NCBI GenBank assembly: GCA_003550325.1
Contig: QKWP01000252.1
Span: forward strand, 230,226 to 294,225
Direction of reading: 5' to 3'
Length of the DNA stretch: 64,000 bases
Origin: Gigaspora rosea
Lineage: Eukaryota; Glomeromycota; Glomeromycetes; Diversisporales; Gigasporaceae
Every line of letters begins with the position of its first letter. Positions within the stretch are counted from its first letter, which is position 1. Both the position numbers and the translations under genes were made by a program. Positions 46,154 to 58,265 of the stretch are shown here, in pieces. The notes under the pieces were generated by a model. That model was not told where the DNA came from. It saw nothing but the letters and a program-made list of their open reading frames with translations, and searched no databases.

Positions 46154-46309
46154 CATGTATATATATATATAAATAATAAAAATCTATGTTTCGCCAAGGC
46201 CAAGTATTAATAAAATTAATCTAAAAATGACCTAGAAATTTGTGTATTTAACAAAAAAAAGCAATAAATTATTATCGAGGCTTTTTATTTATATTTAATT
46301 CTGGGATGC

Positions 46310-46490
46310 TTATTGGCTTTCGTCAACTTTGTCACCGTTCGTCAGTTTTGTCACCGTTTGTCAGTTTTGTCAACTTTCGTCAGTTTCGTCACCTTTCATT
46401 TCGTCATTTGAGAATTTAGCTAACGAAAGACGAAACGAGGTTTCAAGGTGTCGTCAGCGAGAAACTTTAGGTTTCGTATAACAACTATAG
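46310..46490. repeat. Tandem of CGTCAGTTTTGTCACCGTTT
   Basis: About four or five imperfect units of 18-20 bp. It is followed by GACGAAACGAGG and GTTTCGT, related in sequence to the GACGAAAC clusters elsewhere. Confidence 0.55.
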
Positions 46491-46529
46491 CAGGTACGTT
46501 AGCATGTGACAGGTTTTATTTTTATAAGC

Positions 46530-46800
46530 ATTTTAAAATTTTATTATCACGTGAGGATCTACATGCCTTACCTTATCCAATAGCGAGTCTCGTTTGATGT
46601 AACGTAGGAAGATCAAAACAAAACGTTCGTTTTCTCAGAAATCATGAAAATTTGCATAAGCAATTTTATTTAAAGAATCTTCTAACCCTAACCCTAGCAT
46701 AGGCTGTGACCTTAACCTATACGAGTCCAAAGATTTTTAGTGTGCAGTAAAACTATCACGTGATAGCAAAATTTTGACGGCGATCCCGGTGTTACTATCA
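46530..46800 (-). repeat. Core repeat with TTAGGG-like tract, copy B
   Basis: On the minus strand it reads like the copies at 44840 and 48000 (TGAGAAAACGAACG, TTTTGATC). CTAACCCTAACCCTAG is at 46680-46695. A CACGTGATAGC motif lies near the right edge. Confidence 0.5.
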
Positions 46801-47025
46801 AACGGGAGAGCACAAGACTATTGCCGAAGAAGTTTCAGTATAGTAACCGAAATAAGTATTGAATTTCAAGTCATGGTCCCACTTTATAAGCGACTCTGGT
46901 TATCGAGATGAAACTCAAGATTCCGTTGATTATTATATATTCATGGTAAATGCGCATTAAGACAAGCAATTTACTAGTGGGGGACGATTTGTGAGAAATC
47001 TCTTTATTAGGAGAAGGGTTCAAAG

Positions 47026-47572
47026 CAGTGTTTAAAATTCAAACCAAAAATTACTTGCAACTGTGCAAATAAAAAAATTTTTTATCTGCACAATTATAAA
47101 TAAAAAAATTTTTTTTTTTGTATAGCTACAATTTTGCAAAAATATAGATATGTCATATCTGAAATTATAATTTATTTGAAGTTGCAACTATAGATGCCTG
47201 GCGAAACTAATTTTGCCTTGACGAAATGACGAAACCATAAGTTTCGTCAAGTTTCGTCAATGACGAAACTTATGGTTTCGTCAGGTTTCGTCATTTCGTC
47301 AGGCATCACTAGTTGCAACTTTTGATATCTAAAGTAGTACCTGACTAGAATTAAGCCTCTGAAATTAGATCTTTATGTATATAAATCTAGTCAAGTGCTA
47401 CTTTAGATATCTAAAGTCGTAACTTCAAAGAGGAGGCAACTTCAAATATAATATATGTATTATATAAACTTAGTGCCACATTTTGCATGAATGTTTTACA
47501 AAATACATGTACTTGCACATTAAGAAAAACTATTGCACATGTGCATCTTGTGCAAGCCAATTTTAAACACCG
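47026..47572. mobile_element. hAT element with exact 8-bp duplication, hosting another hAT
   Basis: The left CAGTGTTTAAAATTC and right AATTTTAAACACCG ends are flanked exactly by GTTCAAAG (47018-47025, 47573-47580). Arms also pair through TTGCA(A/C)...GTGCAA motifs. It hosts the MITE at 47189-47311. Non-coding. Confidence 0.87.
47189..47311. mobile_element. hAT MITE nested in a hAT element
   Basis: The ends TATAGATGCCTGGCGAAA and mirrored TAGTGATGCCTGACGAAA are flanked by GTTGCAAC exactly (47181-47188, 47312-47319). The interior is a hairpin of GACGAAAC / GTTTCGTC units. Confidence 0.82.
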
Positions 47573-47989
47573 GTTCAAAGGGCATGCATCTTCTACTCTA
47601 ACATCGGGGAGAGACTAGCATTTATACACATGTGTAGGTATTTGAAGAAACATCGTATGATCTTTCTCAATGACATTGTCCTCCAACAACACTATCGCCA
47701 CCCGAACATTAGCCCATCGGAATTATACTATAATCGAATAAATGACTTAAATTTAGTAATTAAATACATAGTATAGACAACCATATTAGGAAACTTGTAA
47801 ATTTAGACTAACACTTACTAAAAAGTCTAGACCTGATTTACACTAAGGTTACGAATTAGTCGTAACACCGGGAAGATTATATTATAATGAAACGATAGGT
47901 GTCCGGAGATTTCCCCTACACAACCCACCACCACAAAATTTCACCCCAGTATCGCCATTAAAAATTCACCCACTTGACCAATAACAAAT

Positions 47990-48310
47990 TCTATAAGTTT
48001 CGTCTATATTAGGTAAGGGTTAGGGTGAGTGCCTGGATTATAGTTTGGATTAGTTGTTATATAGTAAAATGGCTCATGGATATTTTGTTAGTGCACGAAA
48101 GGTGTTTCTTATGCAAACTTTGAGAAATAAGCTATTTTTGAGAAAGAACCGGTTGTTGTTTTGATCATATTACGTTACACCAAATTATAACTTTTTATTA
48201 GCTATGCATTTTAAGTACGAAAGAAAAACCAACACGGATCAGTCCGACAATACGGCTATTTTCGGAGTGTAATGATTGTTTTGATCTGATCAACCAATCA
48301 AACCCCAGGA
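47990..48310 (+). repeat. Core repeat with TTAGGG-like tract, copy C
   Basis: GTAAGGGTTAGGGTGAG at 48007-48023 is followed by TATAGTAAAATGG, GTTTCTTATGCAAACTTTGA and GTTTTGATCATATTACGTTA. It runs parallel to the copy at 44840. The ends are not resolved. Confidence 0.5.
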
Positions 48311-48402
48311 TTTGCGCACACACACACGGTCTACCATAATATCCTTCGGACAATTAATCACGTGGGTGAATTTTTGATGGGTAGTCTTCACGGGCAGAGG
48401 CA

Positions 48403-48835
48403 TTACAAGTACTGAAGTAAGTTTGCACATCTAACAATCAGAAGATAATGGCCGGAAAAGGAATGTGGCGCCGGGCGATCATCAACAACTGTGGAAGACA
48501 ATGGCAATAACATATGCCTGGCGTAAGGAAACAGGAAGGGGTAAGTATTAAACTGCTGATGTAAGAAAACAGAAGTGTAAATTCCCACCACCCACCCACC
48601 CACAAAATGATTCTATCATTTTCCTCACTTGCATTCTTTCACTTGCAGCCACCTGGCTTCGGCAGGCGTGGAATGGCACCACCAGCTAATCCTACGTCGA
48701 CTCCCAGTGCAATTACGGTTGCTTCTTTCGCGGGATGTCTCTACCGTTCTGGCCAATTCGGTCAATTCTCATTTCTATTATGTACTCTACAAACTCAATA
48801 AAACTCACCTCCGGCCTAATTATTTGCCAACGTAG
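48403..48835 (+). other. Possible small spliced gene fragment
   Basis: The stretch is more GC-rich than its surroundings and has a good donor (GGG|GTAAGT, about 48539) and acceptor (CACTTGCAG|CCACC, about 48649). After the acceptor one frame reads PPGFGRRGMAPPANPTSTPS to a stop at 48801. The PPGFGR-GM-PP pattern recalls the C-terminal tails of Sm/LSm proteins, but the exon before the intron could not be matched to an Sm fold. Function is not assigned. Confidence 0.3.
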
Positions 48836-49596
48836 CCCAAAAACAAATCAACATAATGTTGTGTTATGCGAGTTCTTTTCGAATCATCTTAGTATTAATA
48901 GCATTAAAGCATTAAACATTCAGCTCTGACATATAATACTATGCATTTACCTAGTAATGCATAAGGACATTAATAGTTAGTCACTCGAGAAGGGTCATTA
49001 GTTATTCATCAATGTATTTTAGGCGTCCAATTTTCAAAAAAAATTTTTTTTTTTTTTTTTTGAAGCCCCAATTGTGCCAATTATCTAATTTTGCTACTTA
49101 CTTTTTTTAATAAATTTATCGAGTATCACTCGACGGAGACCTTAATTTCCCGGAATTATCCGATAAGACTGATAAAAAAAAATTGATCGCTGATCAAATT
49201 TTTCTTATTTCCTGTTATGCAAAACGAAAAACTAACCTTATATATGATGTTAAAAAAAATTTTCCGCCCACCAACCGGAATTTTGAACAGGTACGTACAT
49301 AATGAGAAACGCAAAATCAACTATGTGTGACCTTAATACCAATTGGTTAATATATGGAGAATTTACTTGTACATACCAGGAACGGATTGATACGTAATAT
49401 CGCGAAGTGCGGTTACTATGCCATTTTTAATGGCATACGTCCGTAACATCTCGAAACTGGCTAAACAATCCAGAAAAAAACGTGAATTATCTGCACTTAA
49501 TCCTACGATATTGCATCATATGACAATAAGTTATTAACTTGCTTCTTTTATCATTTAAACAGGTTTTTGACTCGATTAAAGTTAATGACGATCATT
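48836..49596. other. Intergenic stretch with decayed Harbinger-like pieces
   Basis: 49200-49336 contains TATGCAAAACGAAAAACTAA and AACGCAAAATCAACTATGTG, which resemble the arms of the 37719/44326 family in decayed form. Nothing else was recognised. Confidence 0.35.
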
Positions 49597-49786
49597 TGGG
49601 CTAGGTGATGACAAATTGACAAAACAAAGATCTGAAAATCAATTTTTGTATAAGAAAATGCAAACTTTAAATGGGTTGTGCAACTACTTGTGTGTCTTAA
49701 GTATAACATCATTCTAAATTGATTTACATAAAAAAATTACTATTGAAAAAATTGTCAATTTTGGTCCCTTTTCAGCACCTATCCCA
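49597..49786. mobile_element. MITE, TGGGCTAG family, copy 2
   Basis: TGGGCTAGGTGATGACAAAT at the left and TTGGTCCCTTTTCAGCACCT then ATCCCA at the right match the ends of the 48-273 copy. The flanks are T-rich, so the duplication cannot be read with certainty. Confidence 0.65.
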
Positions 49787-50476
49787 TTTATTATTGTCTT
49801 TCAAAATTGCAATCGAACAAATCACCATTTTGTAAACCGACAATTGCATTTGGACCAATCAGGCAGGCTGTTATAAAGCGCAACTAAATGATTATTAACG
49901 TCATTAAACAACTCTGGAGAACAAGACATTCGCGATCAAAATAAAAACATAATAAAAAATAGTGAAAATTACATTCCACTAAAAAAGGTTAGTTGGTTGA
50001 TTTCGAGATTTTCCCTTATTTTTTCGTAAATTTTTGATCGGAGTTTTTGCCACTTAGATTATCTGATAATCACTAATTTTCAGCATGATATTAGTTTTAA
50101 AGTATTTCCTATATGAAAGCGTAATCGCTCATATGACAAGTGGCTGAGCATGCCACCTACGATTAAATAATTTTCAGAATACGTTGGTCTTTGCTTTACT
50201 AGTAGTTGGCAGATTTTTTTCAGATATAATCAGATTCCTTGGGGCTTTTACTAATTCTGCTTATTTACTAATAACCAAATAGCTAAATAAGTCCGTAAGA
50301 CTTTTTTTGAAAGTTTTTTTGGGGCTTTCAAAGTTTTATTCCTACAGCTAATGTAGTCTTGAAACTTGTGCTCAATATCTAGTTAATATCAAATTAATAC
50401 TTAATTTGTGGAGATAGTAATTTAAAAATGGAAAAAATATAGTTTCTTACTATGAGTATAGTGTAAAGTATATTAA
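49787..50476. other. AT-rich stretch, nothing firm
   Basis: No open frame or terminal repeats of note. Confidence 0.35.
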
Positions 50477-50629
50477 GGGAAGTGTCAGATATCGTAGGGT
50501 AGGGGGAGGTAGACAAAATCTCAGGTCTAAATATACACATATAACCAATCAGAATAACTAAATTTCTCAGGAGGGTGAGGGGGGTGGGCTCTATAGTAAA
50601 CTGCTCTCAGCTAATATCTGACACGTCCC
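50477..50629. mobile_element. Harbinger/Tourist-like MITE (TAA duplication)
   Basis: GGGAAGTGTCAGATATC is mirrored by the right end (ATATCTGACACGTCCC), with TAA on both flanks (50474-50476, 50630-50632). 153 bp, non-coding, with a purine-rich middle. Confidence 0.75.
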
Positions 50630-50632
50630 TAA

Positions 50633-51252
50633 GTGTGATAATTAAAATTTATTGAGGATAATTTTTACAGGTGATATTTGTAATTTATTATATATACAGT
50701 ATAGATATGATGGCTTTTAATTTTTTTTAAATAATTTTTTTTTAATGATGTTAGATATGTTTAATATTGAATCAAACATGGATAAGAGATAGATATTATA
50801 AATATTGTATTTTGAATTAAAATTTGCGAATTTGGAATTGTATTAAGGATAGATAATATAATGATTTATGTAAGCAATATTCACACTTGTAACAACTAAT
50901 ATAACTAGAATTTTTAATATTTTTGTATTTTAAAGACTTTATATTATTTGCTTAAGTTGCCAGAAAAAGCTACTAATTAAAAAAAAACAATTTCTATGCT
51001 ACTAAACTTAATAAAATACCTGATACATTGTTTATTAAATAAAGAATACATAGTATGAAGTATCTTAAAATCACTAAATTCTAAAATAACTTAATTTAAT
51101 AAATTGATTTAGAAATTTCTTTATTTTGTTTAGGTTGAATGAGAATTCTTTATTAGCATAAACATGTTTAGAATTCTATTACAACCCAATTGTATTCAGA
51201 ATTAACTTAAGTGGAATCTAAACTCATTATATTTCTGTTCCTATAACATATA
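50633..51252. other. AT-rich stretch, nothing firm
   Basis: No gene or repeat structure was recognised. Confidence 0.35.
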
Positions 51253-51599
51253 CAGTTAGACCTCTCTAAATGCATATCGTTGGGACCAGCTCTGAGGTAT
51301 GCATTTAAGGAGGTATGCATTTAGAGAAAACATATTTTTATAAGTCATATAATAAAATTATCTCAAGCAAGTCATATGATATACCAAATCATAACATGTA
51401 GTCCTGATTTGATTGGCCCTTGGTCACGTGATATGCATTTATAGAGGGTTTTATATAGGTGGGGCAAGAAAATAAATGCAGATGCATATGCAGAATAAAG
51501 AATATGCACTTATTTATTAAGCCCATCAATGGGCCAGACAATTAATATTATTTAAAGAGGTTATGCATTTAGGGGGATGCATTTAGAGAGATCTGACTG
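51253..51599. mobile_element. Tigger/pogo-like MITE
   Basis: CAGTTAGACCTCTCTAAATG and its mirror (CATTTAGAGAGATCTGACTG) lie at the ends, with TA on both flanks. CAG-T-GA(A/C)CTC ends of this type are common to Tigger-like passengers. The interior repeats (T)ATGCATTTA many times. Confidence 0.8.
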
Positions 51600-51601
51600 T
51601 A

Positions 51602-52555
51602 TATTCTAAGCTAATTATAATTGTGTTCCCATAATATATATTCTAGTTATATATTATAACTATACAAAAATCTACAAAATTTTGATTCAATATACAATAT
51701 ATTATATCTAATTCATATAATTTAAAAAAATAAAACAACCATTATATTTATATTATGCTTATAATATAATTCAAGGTAACATTACCTGCAACTTGCAAAA
51801 ATTATTTTTAGTAAATTTTAACTACTACTTAACAACTCCTTTTTTATAATAAAAAATTATATTTTTTTGACAAATTAAATGTTATTTAAATATTTCTTAA
51901 AATTCCTTAGATCTTAAAGGACCCAAATATCTAGTACAGAGGTCATACATTACATATTTTAGCAAAATCCTCCAAAATTTAAAAAGCAAAAAAATAGTTT
52001 TTGGCAATTATCTTGGTATCCAGTAGTCCAATTTGAATGAACTTTTTTTAAAAATGAAGTTCTCAGTGAGGCGCATCTAATAAAAAAAGTTTATTCAATT
52101 TTGATTACTGGATTAAAAGTTATTTAAGTAAATATAGTTTTGTTATTTTTAGCAAATTAGATCAAAATTGGCCAAATCCAGTTATGACCTATATGAGAGA
52201 TATCCGGGTCCTGATCTTAAATACAAGTTTCAAAACTATATTAGTTAAAAGAATAATACTTTAAAAAAAAACAAAAAAACTTCAAAAAAAGTCTTATGAG
52301 CCTACTTAACTATTTATTATTTAGTTATTAATAAATATACAATATTAGCAAAAGTTCAGAAAATCTAATTATATCTGATTAAATTGGCCAACTTATGGTT
52401 ACTTTCTAAACCTTGGTATCCCATATATTTGAAAAGTTGTACTTGTACAATACTTTAGCTGACAACTTTTAGTAGTCTATTGTATATTATTGCAAATGTA
52501 CTATCTGGATTGGTTAGCAGATACTTTTTTAAAAGTAGATAAGTACTGGTTATAT
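51602..52555. other. AT-rich stretch with one diverged hairpin module
   Basis: 52008-52136 (TATCCAGTAGTCCAATTTGA, GAACTTTTTT, GAGGCGCATCTAAT, then the mirror ending TTACTGGAT) is a diverged copy of the GATATC hairpin module. Nothing else was recognised. Confidence 0.45.
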
Positions 52556-52565
52556 TGTATAACTA

Positions 52566-52746
52566 GGACCTCGAATATACATAGATAGGTCAGGTTAATT
52601 ATAAAATTACCAAAAATAAAAAGATCTGCAGAAAAACCTCAAAAATAAGCAAAAAATTATTATAAATAAAAAAGATCTGTATAAAAAACACCAAAAAATA
52701 AGCAAACTAATACGTAACCTATCTATGTATATTTCGGATTTTGTAT
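52566..52746. mobile_element. MITE-like inverted repeat
   Basis: AATATACATAGATAGGT and its mirror bound the block. The interior holds a direct repeat of AAAAGATCTG and CAAAAATAAGCAAA. The edges are uncertain. Confidence 0.5.
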
Positions 52747-52888
52747 AACTGGTCTGAGTGAGAACTACTCTTTACTTTATCAAGCTAGATCACACTTTTC
52801 TTATATAATATAGCTACTCCCAACTAGATTTTGTAATACATTTTTGTACTATTTCAACTTTTATATAGAGCAGTTAGTGTTCTACTAT

Positions 52889-55800
52889 TTTTTTTTGTTT
52901 TTTTTTATTCTTTAACAAGTCTGCTAGTAAACAGAAAAATACTGTGCTAAAATAAATTTTTACAAAATATTCAATTCTTTCTTATATAAATCTAACACTA
53001 CTCAGTTTCTTAAAAAGGTCCAATGTATACTTTATTGCACTGCTTCCTAACGAAACAGGTTTCAGTAGTAACCCATCAGTGACTATACCAAAAGAGCTTT
53101 TTACTTCTCATAATGAAGCCTAATATCTTGTTTTCTACTAGCATTTCTATCTTTTTTTTGTCTTTTTAAATTCTTATTCTTCTGCTTTTTATTTTTTTTC
53201 TTTCGACCTTTTGATACTTTATTTTCTTTACTTTTTCTTTTTTTCTCCTTATGTTTAATCTTCTTTCCTCATTTCACTTTATGTACAATGCCCATTTCTT
53301 TTTTCTATTTATTTACTATCTGACAATAGTTTTTCCAAATTATTTCAAAAAGACTATTCTAGACCATATTTAAGATATCTTCAATAATTTGGTTTGTTAG
53401 TTTGTTAAAGCAAAGCTATCTTTGAATTCTTCTTTGAGCTTTGTGACAAAACAAATCTTTGATTAGCCCTTTTCATGTATTAATTATCTTTTTATGCTTC
53501 TTTTCAAAAACTAGATTTGACAAATCACATTTGGACAATCTTTTTCGGATATCTTTTGACAAATTGTTCCAAGCAAATTCTGCTGCTACCAATTGAATAC
53601 TCCATATGAGATTTTGTAACCTTCATATTTTGCTAAATAATTATATACTTTCTTGGTATTTGTGTTGTAGCTTAAACAGTTTGAGTACTCATAGAGGTCT
53701 GGTCTTCTCTTATTCAATAAATTAAGAAAGTGTAGTATTGACATATAAAAAAACACAAAAGTGATTATATCTTATAATCCACTCATCCAAATTAAATAAA
53801 ATGACTACTACTTGATTCAGCCTATCAAACCAGTTCTAACAAACTGTAAATCATCCTAATATGATTACTGGATAATGAGATCATAACTAATTAACAATTA
53901 ATATAGGCTGCAATCTAATTAACTAGATAATCTACTGGCAAAAGTCTTTACATATAACAGATCTAAAATATTTAATTTTTGAAGTATATATTTTATATAT
54001 TTTATTTATTCAACATATATTATTTATTACATATATTATATTTATTCTATTTATACAAAATATTTTATTAATAGTAGTTGTAGCATATATTAAATATGTA
54101 GTAGATATAGTCTGTTACATTTGTGAAAAATCAAAATGTATAAAAGCAGCTGATGTGGACCCAAGGTCAACAACAAGTATTTATATTCTTTCAGTAATAA
54201 ATACAACTATTAACTACCTAAATTAAAAATTATTAGTATCTTTATTAACTTTAATTGTAGTCTCTTTTATAATTGCAAATTGCTTTAAATTTTCTTTGTT
54301 AAGTTTATTAAAAACCCATATCAACTTAGATAAATCACAGTAGCAAAGTGAGAATACACAAAGTGTTTACTATCTAAGATTACTCTAGTTATCTACTATC
54401 TTTGAAAAAGTGGATATAGGATAACAGTAGACTTTCTAAAAGGCACTTAATTATAAAGCAGACTTTTTTACTTCTTTTAATTGTTAAACCTTGTATTTCA
54501 GTTATCTTCTTAAGCTTTTTTCAAAAAATTGACTAGCTTTTGTCATTGTACTAGACAGGCTTTGTAATTGATACCACTCAGCATCTATATACATTTTATT
54601 GAGTATTTTAATAAAAGCTCGAGAAGGCACTTCTACTAGCCAATTTTTCTAATATAAAACACTTTGAAATCTTGAATTTTTTTTTACTTCTACTTGAATT
54701 GTCTCTGGTATTTTATGATCTTTCTTTGCTAGTTTATCTGCAAAATCATTTTATTTGTTATTACTATATTTTTTGACCTTGTTGAGCTCTAGAGCGATGT
54801 TTTTTATTTTTATAAAGTCTACAATTTTTTCTGTGAGAAGAAAATTAGACCGCTTTTGTGCACTTTTTGCTAATTTGAAAAAAACTCTGTTTCAATTGTA
54901 CAAATTGCTGCAGCACTATTTTTATATACTATAACTTTTGCTAAGCTTGTAATTGTCAAAAGCATGGTCCATATTTCTATGAGTTTTGGTTTTGTTAATA
55001 TTAACAATGGCTATTGTGACACTTTAATTAATATTGTATTCAAATTTTTTTCTCTATATTACTTAGTTGAACCCATTCTATTTCTATAGTGCAACAGAAA
55101 ACATTATTATATATACTTTCATCAAAGAACTATCTGTGTAAAAAATAAAACTTTTACATTTCCTATCTCTATCTAGGTTCTTTCTAAAACCATTTACTAA
55201 AAGACATTCTGTTTTACTCTTTAGCTTCTTCTTCAAAATTAATTCTATTTCAAGACAGTTTATTATTTTAATACTACTAAAAATTTGCTCTTTTAAAACC
55301 ATGTTATTTAATCTTTTCTTTTTTCTCACACCAGGAACTATATCTAAATTTATTGAAAATTTTCACTTTTCTCCTTCTTTATATAATCTAAAAAGAACCT
55401 TTATGATATCTAACTAATGTCTTTCTTTTTAATCTAGCTTGTACAAATGTTTTTTCTATTTAATAAATTTTGAATTGGGCAATAATACCAATGCTCAACT
55501 AACATTTTCTTTTTTTTTTTGGGTTATTCTATTACACTCTTGGCTGCTTTAGTTAAATTATATACAACCCAGTTCTTTACTCTTTGGTCTTCTGAGATAG
55601 TGATCATTTGAGTTTTAATACTAGTATATTGGGGTCTGGCACATTAAGGTCTACTACAATTTCTCTTGTGACTGGGTTAATAATTATTTCTTTTTTTATT
55701 CTGCAAACCATTGTGCTTTTTTTCTAACTTGGAAGGCCTAAAACTTTTTTAAGCTATTGCTAGATAATTATATTCTTTTTTTCAAAGTTGATTAGTTGCC

Positions 55801-56150
55801 CTATATATGTTAGACTAAATTTACTTATATGCTTATATAACTAATAGAAGCTCTTTAGTAATATCTTTAGTAAGCATTATTTTGAGATTTCTCTTTTGTT
55901 TTAAGTAAAATTGAACAGTTTAAATTGCTCTTCCACAATTTTTTCAAAACTGTTATATCTAATTCTTTAAGAGATCTCTCATTTAGCACTGCTAAAAACT
56001 AACCTTGCAATATTCGTATCTTTACAAAGTTTGCTTTGATTGCTATACTATTTAATTTGTATATGAGACCTGTTATTTGCCTTGTGTGTTCTACTATTGG
56101 TTAAGCCAAAAAGTTTATTTTGTATATTGTACTTTCCACTAGATAGTTCA
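52889..56150 (-). mobile_element. Decayed LINE (RNase H-bearing)
   Basis: On the minus strand this block yields RT-like debris (56150-55400), an RNase H segment and a charged C-terminus (53700-53100). It ends in an A-rich tail (seen as T-runs at 52889-52909). Its C-terminal helix (KLKEEFKDSFAL..., KKKIEMLVENK) is of the LINE type seen at 31483. It is too mutated for any open frame over about 80 codons. Confidence 0.65.
54690..55329 (-). pseudogene. LINE RNase H remnant
   Basis: The open piece 55084-55329 ends KCKSFIFYTDSSLMKVYIIM, with the first RNase H aspartate in FYTDSSL. Further along the minus strand, IWTMLLTITSLAK (about 54960) sits where SE(L)xA(L)xxAL is expected and NDFADKLAKKDHKIP (about 54705-54750) matches the final NExADxLAK motif. 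The order and spacing fit an RNase H domain with several breaks. Confidence 0.65.
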
Positions 56151-57940
56151 TTTTTGTGCTCTAAAAAATTTGTTTAGTATATAAAAATACATTTTACTGG
56201 CATATTTACATTTATTTCTTAAAAATTTAAAAAAAATGCTTAATTTTAAATTTTTTGATCAAAAAATCAAAAATTAAGCATATCTAAAATTTTTAAAAAT
56301 ATAAAAATAAATATACTGGTATAATGTATTTTTATATACTAAACAAGTTTTATTAGAGCACAAAGTTAGAATCAATTAGTAAAATTTTGAAGATTATATA
56401 TTTTCTATAATTTATTAATAAAAATACTAAAAATGCTATTATACAAAATTTTATTAATTGATTATAATAGTTTGTTCTAATAAACTTGTTCAACACATAA
56501 AAATATATTATAGTGGCATGTTTAATTTTATATTTCTTAAAAATTTCAGAAAAGATGTTTAATTTTGAATTTTTGATCAAAAAATTCAAAATTAAGCATT
56601 TTCTCTTAAATTTTTAAAAATTATAAATTAAATATACTATTATAATTATACTTGCTGGCAAATCAAGAACAAATCCCAAATTCAAAAAAAAAACAATTGC
56701 TATTTGTAAAAGATTAAATCAAAAAAGTAGGCCTAAAATTTTGCAAATATGTTATTTATAACAATAAGAATATCTACTATTTGTTTAAACAAAGATTATT
56801 AATAAAGTTTTTGAGAAATTAATTTGGGATATATTTGGGATTTAAGTGCAGACAAATCCCAAACTATAGTAATTTGAGATTTTGCCAACATGTATAGTTA
56901 TAATATATTTTTATGAATTTAATATTTTTGCGCATGTGCGCTGTAGCGCACCTCATATGATTGGTGTAATGTAAATTAAAACAACCAAAATAACCTGTTT
57001 TTTTTGTTAGTTAGAGTTAGGATGAGGTTAGAATAGTGAGTAGGCGAGAAATGGGGTTTTATAGTAAAATTTTGCAAGGAATTTTTTTTGTTAGAGCACA
57101 AAGAGTGGTTTCATAAGCAAAATTATAAGCCATAGGCAATTTTTTAAAAGTTTGCTATTTTTCTCGATTTCATGTTAACCCGATCCTACGATCTGATTGG
57201 TTTATCAGTTGGGTGCGCTACAACGCATATGCGCTAAATTTATAAACCTATTTTTATTTGCTAAACAAAAGTAAAATATTATAATCAATTAATAAAATTT
57301 TGTATATAATAGCATTTTTTTTTTAATAAAATTATAGAAAATATTATAATTCTCAAAATTTTACTAATTGATTCTAACTTTGTGCTCTAATAAAACTTGT
57401 TTAGAACATAAAAATACGTTATGCTAGTATATTTATTTTTATATTTCTTAAAAATTTTAGAGAAGATGCTTAATTTTGGATTTTTGATCAAAAAAATCAA
57501 TCATTAAGTATCTTCTTTTGAATTTTCAAAAATATAAAAGTAAATATGCCAAATAATGAATTTTATGTGCTAGACAAGTTTTATTGGAACAAAATATTAT
57601 AATCAATTAATAAAATTTTGTATATTATAGCATTTTTAGTATTTTTATTAATAAAATTATAGAAAATATTATGATCCTTAAAATTTTACTAATTGATTTT
57701 AACTTTGTGCTCTAATAAAACTTTTTCAGCATATAAAATTACATTATACTAGTATATTTTATTATATATTTTTGAAAATTTCAGAAAAGATGCTTAATTT
57801 TGAATTTTTTGATCAAAAATTCATCTTCTCTTAAATTATAAAATTAAATATACTGGTATAATATATTTTTATGTACTAAACAAGTTTATTAGAGCAAATG
57901 TTATAATCAATTAATAAAATTTTGTGTTAAGAGTAGAATA
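56150..57940. repeat. Alternating palindrome array, left part
   Basis: Two AT-rich palindromes alternate. Type X (about 190 bp) is centred on TTTTTTGATCAAAAAA, with arms TTTTTATGT(G/A)CTAAACAAG. Type Y (about 140 bp) is centred near TTTATTAATAAA, with arms TTAGAGCACAAAGTTAGAAT / AATCAATTAATAAAATTTTG. X occurs near 56150-56345, 56480-56640, 57400-57595 and 57725-57890. Y occurs near 56350-56480, 57260-57400 and 57595-57720. A MITE interrupts at 56930-57240. The array continues at 61740. Confidence 0.8.
56930..57240. mobile_element. MITE with GCGCATRTGCG ends and TTAGG-like core
   Basis: The left GCGCATGTGCGCTGTAGCG and right ends (CGCTACAACGCATATGCGC) mirror each other. The core holds TTAGAGTTAGGATGAGGTTAG, and then TATAGTAAAATTTTGCAAGG and TTGTTAGAGCACAAAG, the order seen in the 48000 core repeat. 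It breaks the palindrome array. Confidence 0.65.
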
Positions 57941-58022
57941 TCTTGTATCATACTACACATATATAATTTTATGCAGATCATAGTATATAGGCCTTTTAAA
58001 AATTACACCAACCCGTAATATA

Positions 58023-58049
58023 AGGGAGACTGGGGTATTGTGACGAAGT
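58023..58049. repeat. Pogo left terminal inverted repeat
   Basis: 27 bp, perfect mirror of 60964-60990. It contains GGGGTATTGTGACGAA, probably the transposase-bound core. Confidence 0.92.
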
Positions 58050-58265
58050 TAAGGTTTCTACTATAAAAAATTTTTACTAACCCGTATAACCCTTTAAATA
58101 TTTATATCTATCAATCAACATTGCATTCAAAAATAAGCCACGATAAAAAAAAAAGCAAATGACAAATCGGAATTTATTAAACGATCATCATCATGTGCAA
58201 TGCATTTTTAAATCTAAAATTTTGAGTGAAAGGGTATTCTGACGAATTCGATTTACATATAATTT

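Noticed and set aside
52889-56150. Host gene on the minus strand (lysine-rich peptides)
   Set aside because: RNase H motifs FYTDSSL and NDFADKLAKK in order, plus an A-rich 3' end, show a decayed LINE.
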